From: Ornithodoros turicata
Taxonomy: Eukaryota; Arthropoda; Arachnida; Ixodida; Argasidae
Direction: 5' to 3'
Length of the DNA stretch: 64,000 bases
NCBI RefSeq assembly: GCF_037126465.1
Contig: NC_088201.1
Span: forward strand, 70,392,879 to 70,456,878
Part shown: positions 10,490 to 21,739 of the stretch, piece after piece
How positions within the stretch are numbered: the first letter of the stretch is position 1
How the letters are laid out: each line of letters begins with the position of its first letter
Position numbers and translations under genes: made by a program
The notes under the pieces: model-generated
Told to the model about the DNA's origin: nothing
The model's database searches: none
The model's input: only the letters and a program-made list of their open reading frames with translations

Positions 10490-10970
10490 TCCGTACTTTA
10501 TTTAGCGCGTAGAGGACCTTCTACAGTTAATCGCAGACAGTTATTGCGCCGATGACGGCGTACTAATTGACGCGATCGGCCCATCGCAATCTACCGGCCT
10601 CTTTTACGTGGCACCAGATGACTTACTCTCAATTGTTGCCGCGAAGCTAATGAAGACAAAAGTATTGTTTCTAAAAGGATTTCGACGTACTCGGACATGC
10701 CACGAAATTTAGCCGCTGTGTCCTTGTCGTTCATCTCTTGTTTTAGTCATCTCGTGTCTGCCTTATTTCTTTGACGAGACTGAAAGGAACCGCCATGTGT
10801 TCGACATGCTTCCGCGAATCAATCTCGAGCAGCATATTTTATCCTGCCATGCAAAACAACTTTAATAATGCGTACTTTATTTAGTGCGTAGAGGACTTTC
10901 TACAGTTAATTTCAGAAAGTTACATGGCCGCTTAGAATTTGACGCGATCGGTCGGTCGTGATTACACGAT
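10490..10970 (+). repeat. Direct repeat pair of about 95 bp, 380 bp apart
   Basis: Copies at about 10490-10585 and 10869-10965 share GTACTTTATTTAG.GCGTAGAGGAC, TTCTACAGTTAAT and TTGACGCGATCGG. No protein is seen between them. They could be remnants of terminal repeats or a local duplication. Confidence 0.6.
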
Positions 10971-11051
10971 TATTGCTCCAGTTAACATCCCTGGGAGCCC
11001 AGTCAGCCCAAAAGCCCCAGTTGCTTGAGCAATTTGCTTTAAGATTCTATC

Positions 11052-12337
11052 CAGTGATGGGCAAAGTACCTCAAAATTATAATTAAAGTAAAGTACCAAG
11101 TACCTGGTGTCATTAGTACTTCAAGTACAGTACAAAGTACCCGATTCCAAATGTACTTCAAGTAAAGTACAAAGTACTAGGAAAAGTACTTCAAGTACTC
11201 ATCAAGTACATCGCCAATTTAATTTGTATCACTTTGCATTTCACTGTTTAGTATCTGTCTTGCTTTTCTGGCAAAACTTTAGCGAGCATTCTTGACAAAT
11301 GCTCTGAAACTATGAAGTCCTAGGTTGAGTGCTAACCCGTGTATACCCGCAGTTACATGTAGAGAGGTAATCAGTCAGCTGTGCTGTGATTATGCAAAAT
11401 AGTACGTATTATACCCTGACTGATCCAAGATCACCCGCCTAGTGTGGTGTTCCGGTACTAATCTTCGGGTATAAGAGGCTAGATAATTTCAAGGGAAAAA
11501 AGTACAAGCCAACAGAGATTATACATTTCTGGGCATTCCTTGCTGCTTTTTGAAATACAACATGTTTAAAAAAATAATATAAAGAAAATTAAAAAGGACG
11601 AAACACGATGTAAGCCTTCGTTTTTATACGACTGTGATATGCAGTAATGTAATCCATGTGGCCAATTACAAAAACGTAAAATGTAAAAATGAAAGCATGT
11701 GTGTCTTCCAGAGTGTTCATCGTGTAATGCAATCACACATTGTGATATAAATTGATTATTAATTGCCAATGAAGGAAACAATAAAAAAAAGCATAGAACC
11801 TTGATTGGGAAAACTGAAATGACAATTGACCAAGTCATTGTGGTGCCGGTTGCAGTGTCATAATGTGTGCGCGTCTTTGCATTCCATTCGTGTTACATAA
11901 TCATAGCAGTGTTTATACTTTTTCAACATTTCAAGCCTCTCAACAACAGATTTGCTTCAACAAATACGCTCTTTAAAAGCACAAAAATCCCATTTGGTAA
12001 AATGTCATACTGGGAATCTCTGTACTGCATCCCACTAGAAGCGCTAAAATGACGGCAAGAAGACGAAACCTCAGAGATAACCCTATCTGTGTGTTTTCGT
12101 CTTGTTGTCATTTTAGCGCTTTTAGTGGGGTGCATTTTTGGTACTCTTTTGTGATTTTTTGTCTCGAGTCCAAGTTTGGGCATTTGAGTACTTGATGGAA
12201 AAGCACTCGGAAAAAAGTACTTTAAGTACACTACAAAGTACACAATTTAAAATGTACTTAAAGTAAAGTACAAGTACACAGAAATGTACTTAAACTACTA
12301 CTTGAGTACCTGGTACTTCAAGTACTGCCCATCACTG
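11052..12337. mobile_element. Non-autonomous hAT-type element with perfect 8-bp target duplication
   Basis: The ends are CAGTGATGGGCAAAGTAC at 11052 and GTACTTCAAGTACTGCCCATCACTG at 12337. Both sub-terminal regions are packed with AAGTACTT-type palindromic words. Exact copies of ATTCTATC flank it at 11044-11051 and 12338-12345, the 8-bp duplication expected of hAT transposition. There is no transposase frame inside the 1286 bp, only scattered short frames. A nested hairpin lies at about 12022-12143. Terminal-like sequences of the same style recur near 48430-49180 and 58400-58510. Confidence 0.88.
12022..12143. repeat. Inverted repeat nested inside the hAT-type element
   Basis: Left arm TGCATCCCACTAGAAGCGCTAA with AATGAC and AAGACGAAA is mirrored by TTTTCGTCTTGTTGTCATT and TTAGCGCTTTTAGTGGGGTGCA. 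The arms are about 45 bp with a loop of about 30 bp. Confidence 0.8.
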
Positions 12338-12480
12338 ATTCTATCCATAAAAGCACTGAGTTCGTTGTTGGTGTCGACGGCGAACGCTTTCTTTTTTACG
12401 GGCTACGGGGCCGTTTCCCTGGGCTCGTTGTCTGACGGAACGGCTTCGTAGTTTCGTCGTGCTCAGATCGGGCGGCAGCC

Positions 12481-12773
12481 GTCATATGCGAGGCACTGCA
12501 TCTTCTCGAAGTTTTGGCTTTCCACGCTTGTGCAGCACTTTATCGCCGTTGATGACGAGTTCGTCGTGCCACACGACGTCGCTGTGGTCAAAGTGATTCT
12601 CGCTGACACGTGTGTGAGGAGAGTCAAAATTGAAGCGCCCACCTTCAATGCGAGGAATGGCACATTTCCACTTCTCACGCTTTGTCAGGATCCGCAGGAA
12701 ACGCGAAGATGGATACATTGCCACCTCCCTGATACCCAGAGCGACCTTTCGTAACACAGCGTGTTTCTGGCAT
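12481..12773 (-). pseudogene. THAP-like zinc-finger fragment with frameshift and lost zinc ligands
   Basis: From ATG 12773 the minus strand reads MPETRCVTKGRSGY and then VSIFAFPADPDK. After a one-base shift near 12680 it continues REKWKCAIPRIEGG, HTRVSENHFDHSD and KPKLREDAVPRI, then stops. The order of FAFPADPDK..KW, HTRV..NHF and L..DAVP matches the THAP C2CH module. The second Cys appears as Gly (VTKG) and the third as Ser (RVSENHF), so two of four zinc ligands are gone. THAP modules occur in P-element-like transposases and in host regulators; which source applies here is unknown. Confidence 0.65.
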
Positions 12774-12859
12774 GCTGCTAGCACACAGTTATCACGCAAC
12801 AACAGCCGAAACACGTGTAATGCAATGGAAGACGCAGGCGTTTCCAGTGGAGTGCAGCT

Positions 12860-13110
12860 GTAGCTTCCACAGTTTCGCCACGAAAACCACCGCCCCTCTT
12901 GACCACGTGATCATCCGTAACGAATCACGACAAAATAGCCGGAAAACGGCGCCAAAAAGCGCGCGCTGGCTGATCGAACTGCGCATGTGCGCTGCGTGCG
13001 CTCTCCATACCCTCTCACTCCAATTCTCTCCCCCACCCCCACCCTGTTCCGAGCGCTTCGCCAGGCCGGCCAGGCCATCTGCTAATATTATCGGGAAGCA
13101 GAAAATGAAA
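12860..13110. promoter_or_regulatory. CpG-rich, promoter-like stretch upstream of the THAP fragment
   Basis: GC-rich with many CpGs, GACCACGTGATC (E-box type) and AAAACGGCGCCAAAAAGCGCGCGC (E2F-like GGCGCCAAA). It lies 5' of the THAP start on the minus strand. Promoter activity is inferred only from composition. Confidence 0.25.
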
Positions 13111-13940
13111 ATCCAGAAGACGAAGGAATTCACATGTACAAATTTATTGACACGGTAAACATATAAACAAGAAGCAGCATTTCAATGCAAGTAAATCCAC
13201 ACGATTAATACAGAATAAATAAAGAATAAATAGTGACGAGCAACAGAAAGCGTGACTATCATATTATACAATCATTAAGGGAACCTATTCGGTTTGGAGA
13301 GTATATAGCACGTGATGAGTCGCAGAAGCCATCCGCTTTATCCCAGCACAACTGTAGAATCTTCAGGTGACAGGGGCGACATGTTCGCGGATCGCAGGGC
13401 CACGAACAGCTGTCGGTGTCCGAATAAAAAAAAGAAAGAAAAAGAACCTCTTAATGATATGGTAAACCCGAGCACAGGCAACATTAATATTCTGTATACG
13501 CTGTGTAAGACATGCAATCGTTACGCGCCTAATGTCGACTAATGACAAAATTCGAAGAGCCCTGCGTACGCGATACACGCTGTTTTCCTTTACATGCACA
13601 CCAGTGTATTAAACATCAGACACATTCAAATAGCGGAACAAAACGCAACAAGTAACGCCACGCAGAATCATCAGCCAGATCATGACTGTTAACCGGCAGA
13701 AAGTGATGTAATACGGGACAAGGCGTACCTCCATGTACACAGTTAGGCGACAGTATTAAACGTCTGATCACTGACATGCATCATACGTTGATCACACGTT
13801 TCATCTTTCATCATACTGCTTACCTTTCATTCAGGCGTTTGTCCATGGCTCGAACATCTTCGAAATCCACGAAACGAAATCACCGTCTGCCTACATAGAC
13901 GCCAGCTACACAACGGTCAGACGGGTCGGCGCCTCGGAGA
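13111..13940. other. No recognisable gene
   Basis: AT-rich on the left, with AATAAATAAAGAATAAATAG near 13213. I see no domain or repeat family. Confidence 0.3.
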
Positions 13941-14110
13941 AACGAACGCGGGCGAATCCACCGGTTAAATGAGCCTCAGCCAATCATGATCGAGAAAGGT
14001 CACGTGGGGGACCGGAGCCAATGAAAAGTAAATAGCCGGAATTTAGCGGGAAACGCCAGCGGCGACACTATTTTCGCGGCGGCGAAACCCGCCTACTGTG
14101 CCTCCTCTGG
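13941..14110 (+). promoter_or_regulatory. Promoter-like GC-rich stretch with CCAAT boxes
   Basis: Contains two CCAAT motifs (CAGCCAATCATG, GAGCCAATGAAA), a CACGTG palindrome and dense CpG just before 14100. No following host gene could be confirmed, so this may be chance or a relic. Confidence 0.22.
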
Positions 14111-14194
14111 CGTTTGCCTCCCGGGTTCCGATGGCAGCGCCACCACGCGGGCGCTCCGGTCCCGGGGCAAAGCTTCCCCATAGAGTTACGGAGA

Positions 14195-14440
14195 AGCTGC
14201 GTGACCAGGAATCTATCAAGGGACCGTGCCCAAACTTAAACCCGCATATAATGACAGTTATGCTTAACTTTAGGTTGTATTCAGTTGCATTAATTGCAGA
14301 TGTGCAGAAAGCCTTCCTGCAGATAGCAATTCGGGAACAGGACAGGGGCGCGCTACGTTACTTACGTTACGCTACGTTACAGCTCCGGTCAACCTTAATA
14401 ATAACAATGGAAAAAATGCGGTCTCATTTCCCAGCTCGAT
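14195..14440 (+). pseudogene. BEL/Pao-type reverse transcriptase scrap
   Basis: The frame contains ESIKGPCPNLNPHIM, LNFRLYSVALIADVQKAF and LQIAIREQDRGALRYL. The GPNLNP...RFR...ALTADI.KAFLQI...DRDALRFL order is characteristic of BEL/Pao LTR-retrotransposon RT; the first catalytic Asp is in IADVQKAF. Only about 55 codons survive, with the last codons degraded into CTACGTTA repeats. No LTRs were recognised. Confidence 0.7.
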
Positions 14441-16474
14441 AACAGCTACCCTGGGGCACTGAGGGAATATTAAGCGAACAAAACCCTTGTGCTAAACTAA
14501 CAGAATAATTTTGTTCAATTAAGATTTCCTCATGGGCCCAAGTGCTGCTGTAATCGCGCTGGGGAACGAGACCACATTTTTTTCAGTGTTATTATTAAGT
14601 TTGACCGGAGCTGTACTTCGCTCCTGGACTGTGGATTCCGGGTTCTACTGATCAACTTGAACTGCCTCGAGCGTGGCTACATTTCAATACCCATTTAGCT
14701 AGGACAGTGAAACTTGCGTGCGCTTTTTTGATGAATCGCTTTTTCATGGTTCTGTCAACCTGGGAAATTCCGAATCCTCTCTGATTCTCCATTCCGAAAT
14801 GATTGGCGGCAGAAGTTGTCAGGACGCTTCTGGTAATGGAGAAGTTTGTAGTTCTCTAGTTGTAGTTTTTTCTTCATTCATTGTTCTTTGGCACTTGAGG
14901 CTTTGTGTGTTTGTCTCTCCTTCTGTGTTCCAGCCTCAGAACATCAATCTCCATCATGAGAAGTTTGTTTTACAGCTGTCTGCCACATAAGAAGATTAAT
15001 TTGGATTTTATAACACGGAACCGACGATGTAAAATTTTGAAACTGAACCACGCGTGCAAGCATAACGACCTATACGCACCGTTAACCTGATTAGGTCTCC
15101 CGTTACTAATATAATCATTGTGTACCTGTGGATGGTATGGATATGGCAGGCCCCAGTGCACTAATCCATCAATAATCCGACTTGCGCTGGCCTCCCTTCA
15201 AATCCGCGTAAGCAGTGGAGGGAGGCAAATGGGAGCGGGTCCCTCATATACTGGAGAGGGGCCCTTGATAACGCGGCCCGCCCCCGTGTGAGCCGTGTCT
15301 TTGAACGCACGGCCTATCAAACGGTCGTCGGGGCAGCATCGCTTGCGGTGCTGTTTCCGGGAAGATTTTTCCCAAAAAATCCAACTTGAAGCATTTGTAC
15401 TTCCTTGACTTCATGCTGCACTTCAGTGCGATAACAATGTGGCAATGTTTTAGAACTTGTCTCAGTTGTTGACTCAAAAATAGAAATAGGCGAGATATGG
15501 ATAACAAGCGGGCTAAATGGTTGGGGAAAGTTTAGGAAGATGAGTACACAACCTTCTGTGTCTCGTCCCATAGAGCCAACAATACAAAAAAGAAACATTT
15601 GTACTCTATACGGTGACTTCTGAACAAACATCGCGTCGCTTACATGTCAAATAAAGACTGAACGTTGATGAGAGTGTATCAAGCATGGCTGACCTAGAAT
15701 ATTTCCTGCAATTGTTTCGTCCTACGGCGGGATTAAATAATGCACTTACATCGGTCATCGTATATGCTTGGGGCTCCGATGCAAATAGACAGCATCGCCA
15801 ATGTCAGTGTCGCACTCAGGAACGAGAGCATGGTGTTCTACAACGAAACACAATCTAACAAGAAAGGGTGGATAACGACCAATATGTTCTACATTCTCAG
15901 CAGAAGCGGCAACTTGCGAAGCTGCGTCTTTGACAAGTCAATGAATTGTAAATCTTGGACTGTCATTAGCTCGATATATATTCGGCAGAGTTGCAGCATT
16001 AGACCCATCAATGGGCGTTGAAATAATGGGCCGTGAATCGCACAGTCTGATCCAGTTTGTGCGGACTTCAATGTGGGTCGTTAAATATGTCCACAATTAG
16101 AAATACGCTCAGTATGAATGGTGCATTCACATATGTGGCTATAGAGAGAGAGTCTGCATATGTTGGGACGTTATGCTTTCGCAAACGAGCTGGGGGACAG
16201 GGGCGTCGGATTGTGGGGGCAGTCACTCCCCCCTGAGTTTCGGGTCTAGGGGTTGCGCCCCTCCTCCCTGAACTTTGGCTCAGAGGGTACCGCCACATTC
16301 ACTTTCAGCTCTGGTACCGCAGAATGGAAACGAACACCGGTTTAAACAGAAGAAGACGAAATTCACCCGAATAGGTACTATTCCCCTCAATTATTCTACG
16401 TGATACCGCACGTGCGGACCTGCAGCGCGAAGAGTCGCACCACTCAAAGGACACGACAGCGTCTTGCTTTTAAC
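14441..16474. other. About 2 kb without recognisable genes
   Basis: At 14900-14950 the sequence TTCTGTGTTCCAGCCTCAGAAC resembles stretches at 46170-46215 (minus) and 56905-56950 (plus), probably a shared SINE 3' part. The remainder shows short chance frames only. Confidence 0.35.
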
Positions 16475-17054
16475 TAGGGATGTGCCAACCGAATCCTCAA
16501 ATCCAAGGCAGGGATTCGAATCCCAGTGTCCAAAACGGCGAATCAAACCCTCTGAATTCACCAACCACGTATGTCTTTTTCTTTTTTAATTGTCGCCTGT
16601 GCGGAGTCTGCCGAAAGCCTGATTGGCCGGTGGATGCTTTCTTGTTTGTTTACATTGCTCTAGGCTGAGAGTTCAGGCGGGAACTCTTGCATTACAAATT
16701 TAAAAGTAGCATTTTTTTTTTGTTATTGTTTCTTAGTTTTCTGGAGACAATTCAGCCTCGAGAATTTATGTATTTCCTGTAGTCGATGAACAATGTGTAA
16801 AATAAATTGCATTTAAGAAGAAGTATGTGGGTATGTCTTCTCCTGAAAGTGAACTATTATTTCATGTATTTTGCATTAAATAAATATATCATATTCTGCT
16901 TCAAAACGCTTTTCAGTAGAGACGTTTTTTTCTCTGGCTCTTTCAACACTTTTTAAAGCAAGGATTCGCAAGATTCGAGATTCGTAAGATTCGTGGATTC
17001 GCTGAACCTTTCTTAGACTCGGTTTCGGAAAATTCTGGATTCGTCCCATCTCTA
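16475..17054. mobile_element. hAT-like element with TAGGGATG/CATCTCTA ends
   Basis: Left end TAGGGATGTGCCAACCGAATCC and right end GGATTCGTCCCATCTCTA are imperfect inverted repeats. Both sub-terminal zones carry repeated GGATTCG/CGAATCC words. Flanking octamers CTTTTAAC (16467-16474) and CATTTCAC (17055-17062) match at six of eight positions, compatible with an old 8-bp duplication. No transposase inside. Confidence 0.55.
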
Positions 17055-17062
17055 CATTTCAC

Positions 17063-17925
17063 CAACGCAGGGAAGGATTCGTGGCTAGAAAGGGAAAGCC
17101 CTTATCCCTCGGCGAGGAGTCTTTAGCAGTTCGCAGGTACGATTGATGACTTGTGTTGTATATATCTGCTGTATTTGCCTGAGCCCTGACCAGAACGCCC
17201 AAACCTTTTTACCCTTTTTAGTGCAGCAATACACCCTTTGGATTTCGCTTTTGACGACAACGAAAATAACGAAATAAGGAAACACGCCACCGCTCGCTTA
17301 ATTCTATAGATTTGTCTTGCCGCAGTTAATAAAACCACCACACACATATTTCAGTTTCTGTTGTTCTAGCGCCAATTTCTTCTTTGCCTCAAGGTAATGA
17401 AGGACACGATCGAGTGGGTCTTCCCCATCTGGGTTTCAACCTCCACCGTCATCGGATTGCATGGACAGGTGACATTTTTGTATTTGCCGCACTTCTGAAC
17501 ACAGGGCCATGCACCGTAGTTCTCTCTTCTAAGTTAGGTTAGGTTAGGGCTCGCCCTGCCTGCCGTAAAGGACATCTGACGCCCCTGCTGGTGGATAACA
17601 CTTATGGGGAACGCAGCCTGAGCTTGAGCAGTGAACACAACTAGGACCAAACAGACGACAGCTAAGGCCCTGTGCTTTTGTTCCTTTTTTTTTGGGGGGG
17701 GGAGGCGCCCTTTTGTACCCTTTCAGAAGCTGAAGCTAAATGTGAGAGCACAGTGACACTCCTTCCTGTGCCACAATCAATACCTATTGATAGGTCACAA
17801 ATATAAATTCACAGGCTTCAGAGCTCAGTTAATTTTCCCCTGCATAATGCTGATGTGAAAAAAGTGTTATATAATATAAATATGTAAGTTACATCCACAA
17901 ATCAGAGCTGTGCACTGTTGTGAGA
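17063..17925. other. No recognisable gene
   Basis: Holds a short TTAGG-like run (AGTTAGGTTAGGTTAGGG, 17533-17550), too short to be telomeric DNA, and a poly-T/poly-G tract at about 17685. Confidence 0.35.
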
Positions 17926-19077
17926 TACAGGGTGTTTCACAAAACGCGTCATTCGGAGTTGATAAAAAAACGGGGCGACGGAAATATACGGGATAAACAG
18001 CATTTGTGTGGCAACTAATTTGCCACCTTGCAAAAATATTTTGATTTGATTTTAATTAAAAGAAATTGAATTTCTTTAATTGAACTCCAAAATTCCCCAA
18101 GTCAACCTCGCGTTTTTTTGTTTTTTTTCAGAATTAGAGAGCCCGTAGCGAACTTAGTCAGATCCACCAAGTAATCCGCTCGATATTGCAAATGGAACTG
18201 CCAAAAAAAGACCCGAAACTGAGGCTTCAAAGTTTCGGGCATTCAACGGCGCACCAAATCAGTCGCAAAGATGCGCGGAGAGGAGGACATGCTCCTGGCC
18301 CCATGAAAGATAGAAGGTAGAAAAAAAGGGGGTCGGGAAAAAAGTGGCGGAATCTTTTTTTTTCTTTTTTTGCCGCTTATCAACGTATGGTGGAGTGTCA
18401 CTCGCCTTGTTATCGGCGCGTCTTGTTCTGCACGCCGGTCCGGCGATAAATTGTTGTAGCAGAATTGTGGCAAAGAGATGACAATGAAAGCGAACTGATT
18501 AGCGGAAAGACATTTTGAGGAGGTACGATTCATAACCAGACAGATTTTGCCACAAAAGAGAGAAAAAGAAAGGGAAAATCAGAAACGAACTAGAAACAAA
18601 CTCATGCTATCTGCTTTGCCATTGGAAACCTTCAAAACATTCGCAACGCCGCTTCCCGTTTCCCCTCTCCTATTTTTCCGACCTTCTATCTTTCATGGGG
18701 GCAGGAGCATGTCCTTCTCTCCGCGCATCTTTTCGACTGATTTGGTGCGCCGTTTTAATACCCGAAACTTTGAAGCCTCAATTTCGGGACTTTTTTGGGG
18801 CAGTTCCATTTGCAATATCGAGCGGATTTCTTGGTAGATCTGACTAAGTTCGCTACGGACTCTCTAATTCTGTAAAAAGAAAAAAAAACACTAGGTTGAT
18901 TTGGAAAATTTTGGAGTTCAATTAAAGAAATTCAATTTCTTTTAATTAAAATCAAATGAAAATATTTTTGCAAGGTGGCAAATTTAGTTGCCACACAAAT
19001 GCCGTTTACCCGGTATTTTTCCGTCGCCCCGTTTTTTTTATCAAGTCCGAATGACACGTTTTGTGAAACACCCCGTA
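17926..19077. mobile_element. Full foldback element with roughly 400-bp inverted arms and TA flanks
   Basis: It begins TACAGGGTGTTTCAC and ends GTGAAACACCCCGTA. The arms (about 17928-18330 and 18665-19075) are long inverted repeats that share features such as GGTGGCAA, GACGGAAA.AT, GACTTAGTCAGATC-like and GCAGGAGCATGTCC-like words. The centre (18340-18560) is unpaired. It also occurs in the partial copy at 1-339. TA at both outer edges suggests a Tc1/mariner-type duplication. No transposase is encoded. Confidence 0.85.
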
Positions 19078-19094
19078 TATTACAATAAAGGATA

Positions 19095-19515
19095 TATTAA
19101 TACAACTCCAACGACTTTATGCCCTGCTCTCGCCATGCTGTTGTGGCGGATACCAAGCACGTGCTCCTCGACTGCCATCCGTATACCTCCCAAAGAGCAG
19201 GTCTGCAGTGTCGCCTGCAATCGATCGCGGCCGCACCATTCACGTTGGCAACCATCCTCGCCCTTTCGTCTAACCTGATCGACCATCGCCAAGCTCTTGA
19301 GTGCTTTCACATTTTGCTCCGGCACACCGGTTTCGTCTCTACCCTATGATGTGCCAGCTTACATGTGTGCTTGCGTGTGTTTTTTCGGTGTTGTGTTTTT
19401 GCCTAGCGTTCTTTTGATGTTATCTCACTGCTTCCACTGACTATCGACCGCTGTTCAGCGTCGTTCATCATCTCATCATCACGACACATCTCATCCTGTA
19501 TATCTCATCCTGCAT
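19095..19515 (+). pseudogene. LINE 3' fragment: C-terminal zinc knuckle plus 3' UTR
   Basis: The frame from 19119 reads MPCSRHAVVADTKHVLLDCH and later ILALSSNLIDHRQALECFH, then LLRHTGFVSTL and a stop at 19349. The C..C/H...DT.HVLLDC order matches the C-terminus of RNase H-bearing LINEs, as in the 2787-4255 copy. The following sequence ends in ATCTCATCATCACG/ATCTCATCCTGT repeats, plausible as a 3' tail. It abuts the foldback element on its left. Confidence 0.65.
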
Positions 19516-19739
19516 TTAGTGCCGGTAGAACAGACAAGCCAGCGCTGTAGCCCGTGGCAGCAGGGACACATTCTCGTCATCATCGGCGGCCACCACAAAC
19601 ATATGTAAGACTTCTGGAGGGCAGTCATGGCAATGTAAGTCGTGTAAGCTTTTACTCGACAGCGATGAAGCTGAAGTCGTCATGTCAAAATACTTCATGA
19701 CTACCTACAGTCAGGACACCAAATCAGATTTTAAAACGG

Positions 19740-19950
19740 AGTAAATACCCTGAGGGCATGGTAGACGCTATCTCAGCAGGTCCCAATCATATGCCTGTCT
19801 TGTCCCTCGGAATGGGATGTCCATGGATGTCCTTGGCACGTTTTTTCACAGACGTGTTTGGGATGTCATATGAACCATCCCAGGATATTCTTGGGTTGGC
19901 AGCCACATCTTTCAAGAGGACATCCTTCGAACCTCGCTGTAATAACTGTC
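19740..19950. repeat. Degenerate GGATGTCC/GGACATCC word array
   Basis: Words GGATGTCCATGGATGTCC, GGGATGTCATATG, ATCCCAGGATATTC and GAGGACATCC recur. Comparable stretches lie at 21740-21915 and 30500-30650. The coding frame over it is not convincing. Confidence 0.4.
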
Positions 19951-20165
19951 ATAAAAGAACTGGAATGCACCTCATCGTGGGCCACGCTGATGGCTGCACC
20001 GTCGACAGTCGGCTGTTGGATCCGCGACCGTCTCATCGAGCCCATGTGCCACTTCACAACAGCGACTTGGCATGCCAGCTGAGGCAGGTATTTCACTTTT
20101 ATTTCTTTCTTTATTTTACCCCGAGTAAGTCTTACCCCGTGTAAGTTCTCGGCAAGTTGGTATGA

Positions 20166-20660
20166 CATCAAAAGAGTGCAAACGAAGACAAGGAAGCAGG
20201 AGACGGACACATGGCACTCATTACCAACAATCTTATTACCGAAGAGTGGCAATCTTAACAACATTTGAACAGCAACCCCTCCCCTCTACACCTTCTCCCA
20301 AATCCCTTACTTCCAAACCGGCTAGGCAACAACTCTCAACCAAAGGCATATTTTAGTATGCAGTACTCTTTTGCCTTTTCAAGCAGCACAATACACTGAA
20401 AGTCAAGTGCAATAGGGGTGAACGGGTAAGTGGAAGGCCTTGAACAGACTTGTGAAACGAAAGAACGTTGATGAGACACATACCGTCCACCCCTATTGCA
20501 CTCGACTTTCAGTACATTGTGCTGCTTGGTCAGGCGAGATTTGTTGCCCCGCCGGTTCGGAAGTAAGGGTTTTGGGAGAGGGGGTGGAGAGGGAACGTAT
20601 CCTGAGTCTTGTGCACATGGTCCTGTGTCCTTGTCTTCGTTTGCACTATTTTTCGTCCAT
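20166..20660. mobile_element. Foldback (MITE-like) element
   Basis: Arms mirror each other over about 200 bp. AGTGCAAACGAAGACAAGGA on the left returns as TCCTTGTCTTCGTTTGCACT. CCCTTACTTCCAAACCGGC returns as GCCGGTTCGGAAGTAAGGG. The innermost AGCAGCACAATACACTGAAA returns as TTTCAGTACATTGTGCTGCT. No transposase and no certain target duplication. Confidence 0.75.
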
Positions 20661-20724
20661 AATGTTACTTCCCGTCAAGACCGTTAGGCATTGCGGAGGG
20701 GAGTAAGTAAGACAAAGAAAAAAA

Positions 20725-21130
20725 CTCTGGCGCAATGTCAAACGCGTATGAAATGCGACTAGCATTACTAGCATTGCAGTAGACGAAGAACGACGGCTCC
20801 ATTTTGGATACGAAAGAAGCATACCTTCGTGACTTTTAGCCGATCGGCAACGCTATGAAAACGACACGATAAAGGAAGCTGTCAAATCAAAGATCAGCAA
20901 CGTGGCGTGTGCCGATTGACTTATCATATTTTTCGAAGCGTTATCGTTGAGAATTTCTGATCTGCTAATAGTCTGTGCTCATTCCTGAGGCCATGATCCT
21001 GAATGTGCAACCGCATACGATCACTTGGACAATTCCTCTTCGTCTTGGTGATCTTCCGTTCTAGCGATGCAGGGTTCGTGGATACTGTAATAGTAGAAGA
21101 TTCTCGAGTCGGTTGAATATGACGAAAACA
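20725..21130 (-). pseudogene. Relic of the EEP-bearing element (C-terminal part and 3' flank)
   Basis: The minus strand reads IFYYYSIHEPCIARTEDHQD, matching ISYYSIHKPIICIARTEDHPD of the 8.8-9.2-kb copy. It then continues collinear with 9230-9510, including the CCTTTATCGTGTCGTTTTCAT and CATACGCGTTTG blocks. Stops interrupt it. Confidence 0.6.
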
Positions 21131-21477
21131 AGCGCAACTGGCATGATCGTAACTCTGAGCATGGCCGTAACGAACGCTCATATTTTGCGGGCATACAGAG
21201 TGGACGTTCAGTGTAATGCAATTCTTACAAAGGCGCACGTGTTCGGGTTGACGGGAACATGGACTGATGATCCGTGTGAGATAGGCGAATGCAAATGCAT
21301 GCCGTTCAGCATGCGCAAAGATAGCAGAATGGCTGTTGTCGCACTTTATGCGAAGCAAGGGAAAAGGGCGGTCACTCCACGGCATCTGCCCACCAAAACG
21401 ATGAGAGAAGCGGGAGACATGTGTGCAATCGACAGCACTATCAATGATCTTAGGACCACCATTGTCACTGTCCACTA

Positions 21478-21680
21478 TAGCTCGGCGTTTCGGGCCTTCT
21501 AAACCCACGATCACAATAATCTGATAAGGCGGGAGTTCGGGTCCTGCTACGCACTCATGTGAAGGTCGACATGGCGTATCGGTAAGCTCGATCATGCCGC
21601 GTATTAGCGCACTCACCAGATAACATCACATCTGCTCTGTTTACAAGTTTGATGTTATCCGGTGAGTACACTAATATGCT
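21478..21680. repeat. Repeat unit with a long hairpin; copy at 31478-31681
   Basis: Positions 21478-21590 match 31478-31583 in direct orientation (TAGCTCGGCGTTTCGGGCCTT and onward). The following palindrome (21591-21680, arms around CACTCACCAGATAACATCA) is present in the opposite orientation in the other copy. Confidence 0.75.
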
Positions 21681-21693
21681 TGGAACACGGCGC

Positions 21694-21722
21694 GTTTCTA
21701 TCCCGCATGCGGGATAGAAAGG
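21694..21722. repeat. Perfect palindrome TTTCTATCCCGCATGCGGGATAGAAA
   Basis: A short two-fold symmetric sequence next to the hairpin repeat. It could extrude as a cruciform. No function is known. Confidence 0.8.
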
Positions 21723-21739
21723 CGCCGTCCCCAAGAACG

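Noticed and set aside
12022..12143. Possible pre-miRNA hairpin
   Set aside because: Long mirrored arms inside a hAT-type element fit a foldback repeat better; no other evidence for a small RNA.
17533..17550. TTAGG-like telomeric repeat
   Set aside because: Only two to three units, not a telomere or a convincing internal telomeric tract.
20924..21616. 230-codon minus-strand open frame
   Set aside because: Runs over the EEP relic and hairpin repeat in a frame other than the recognisable one.
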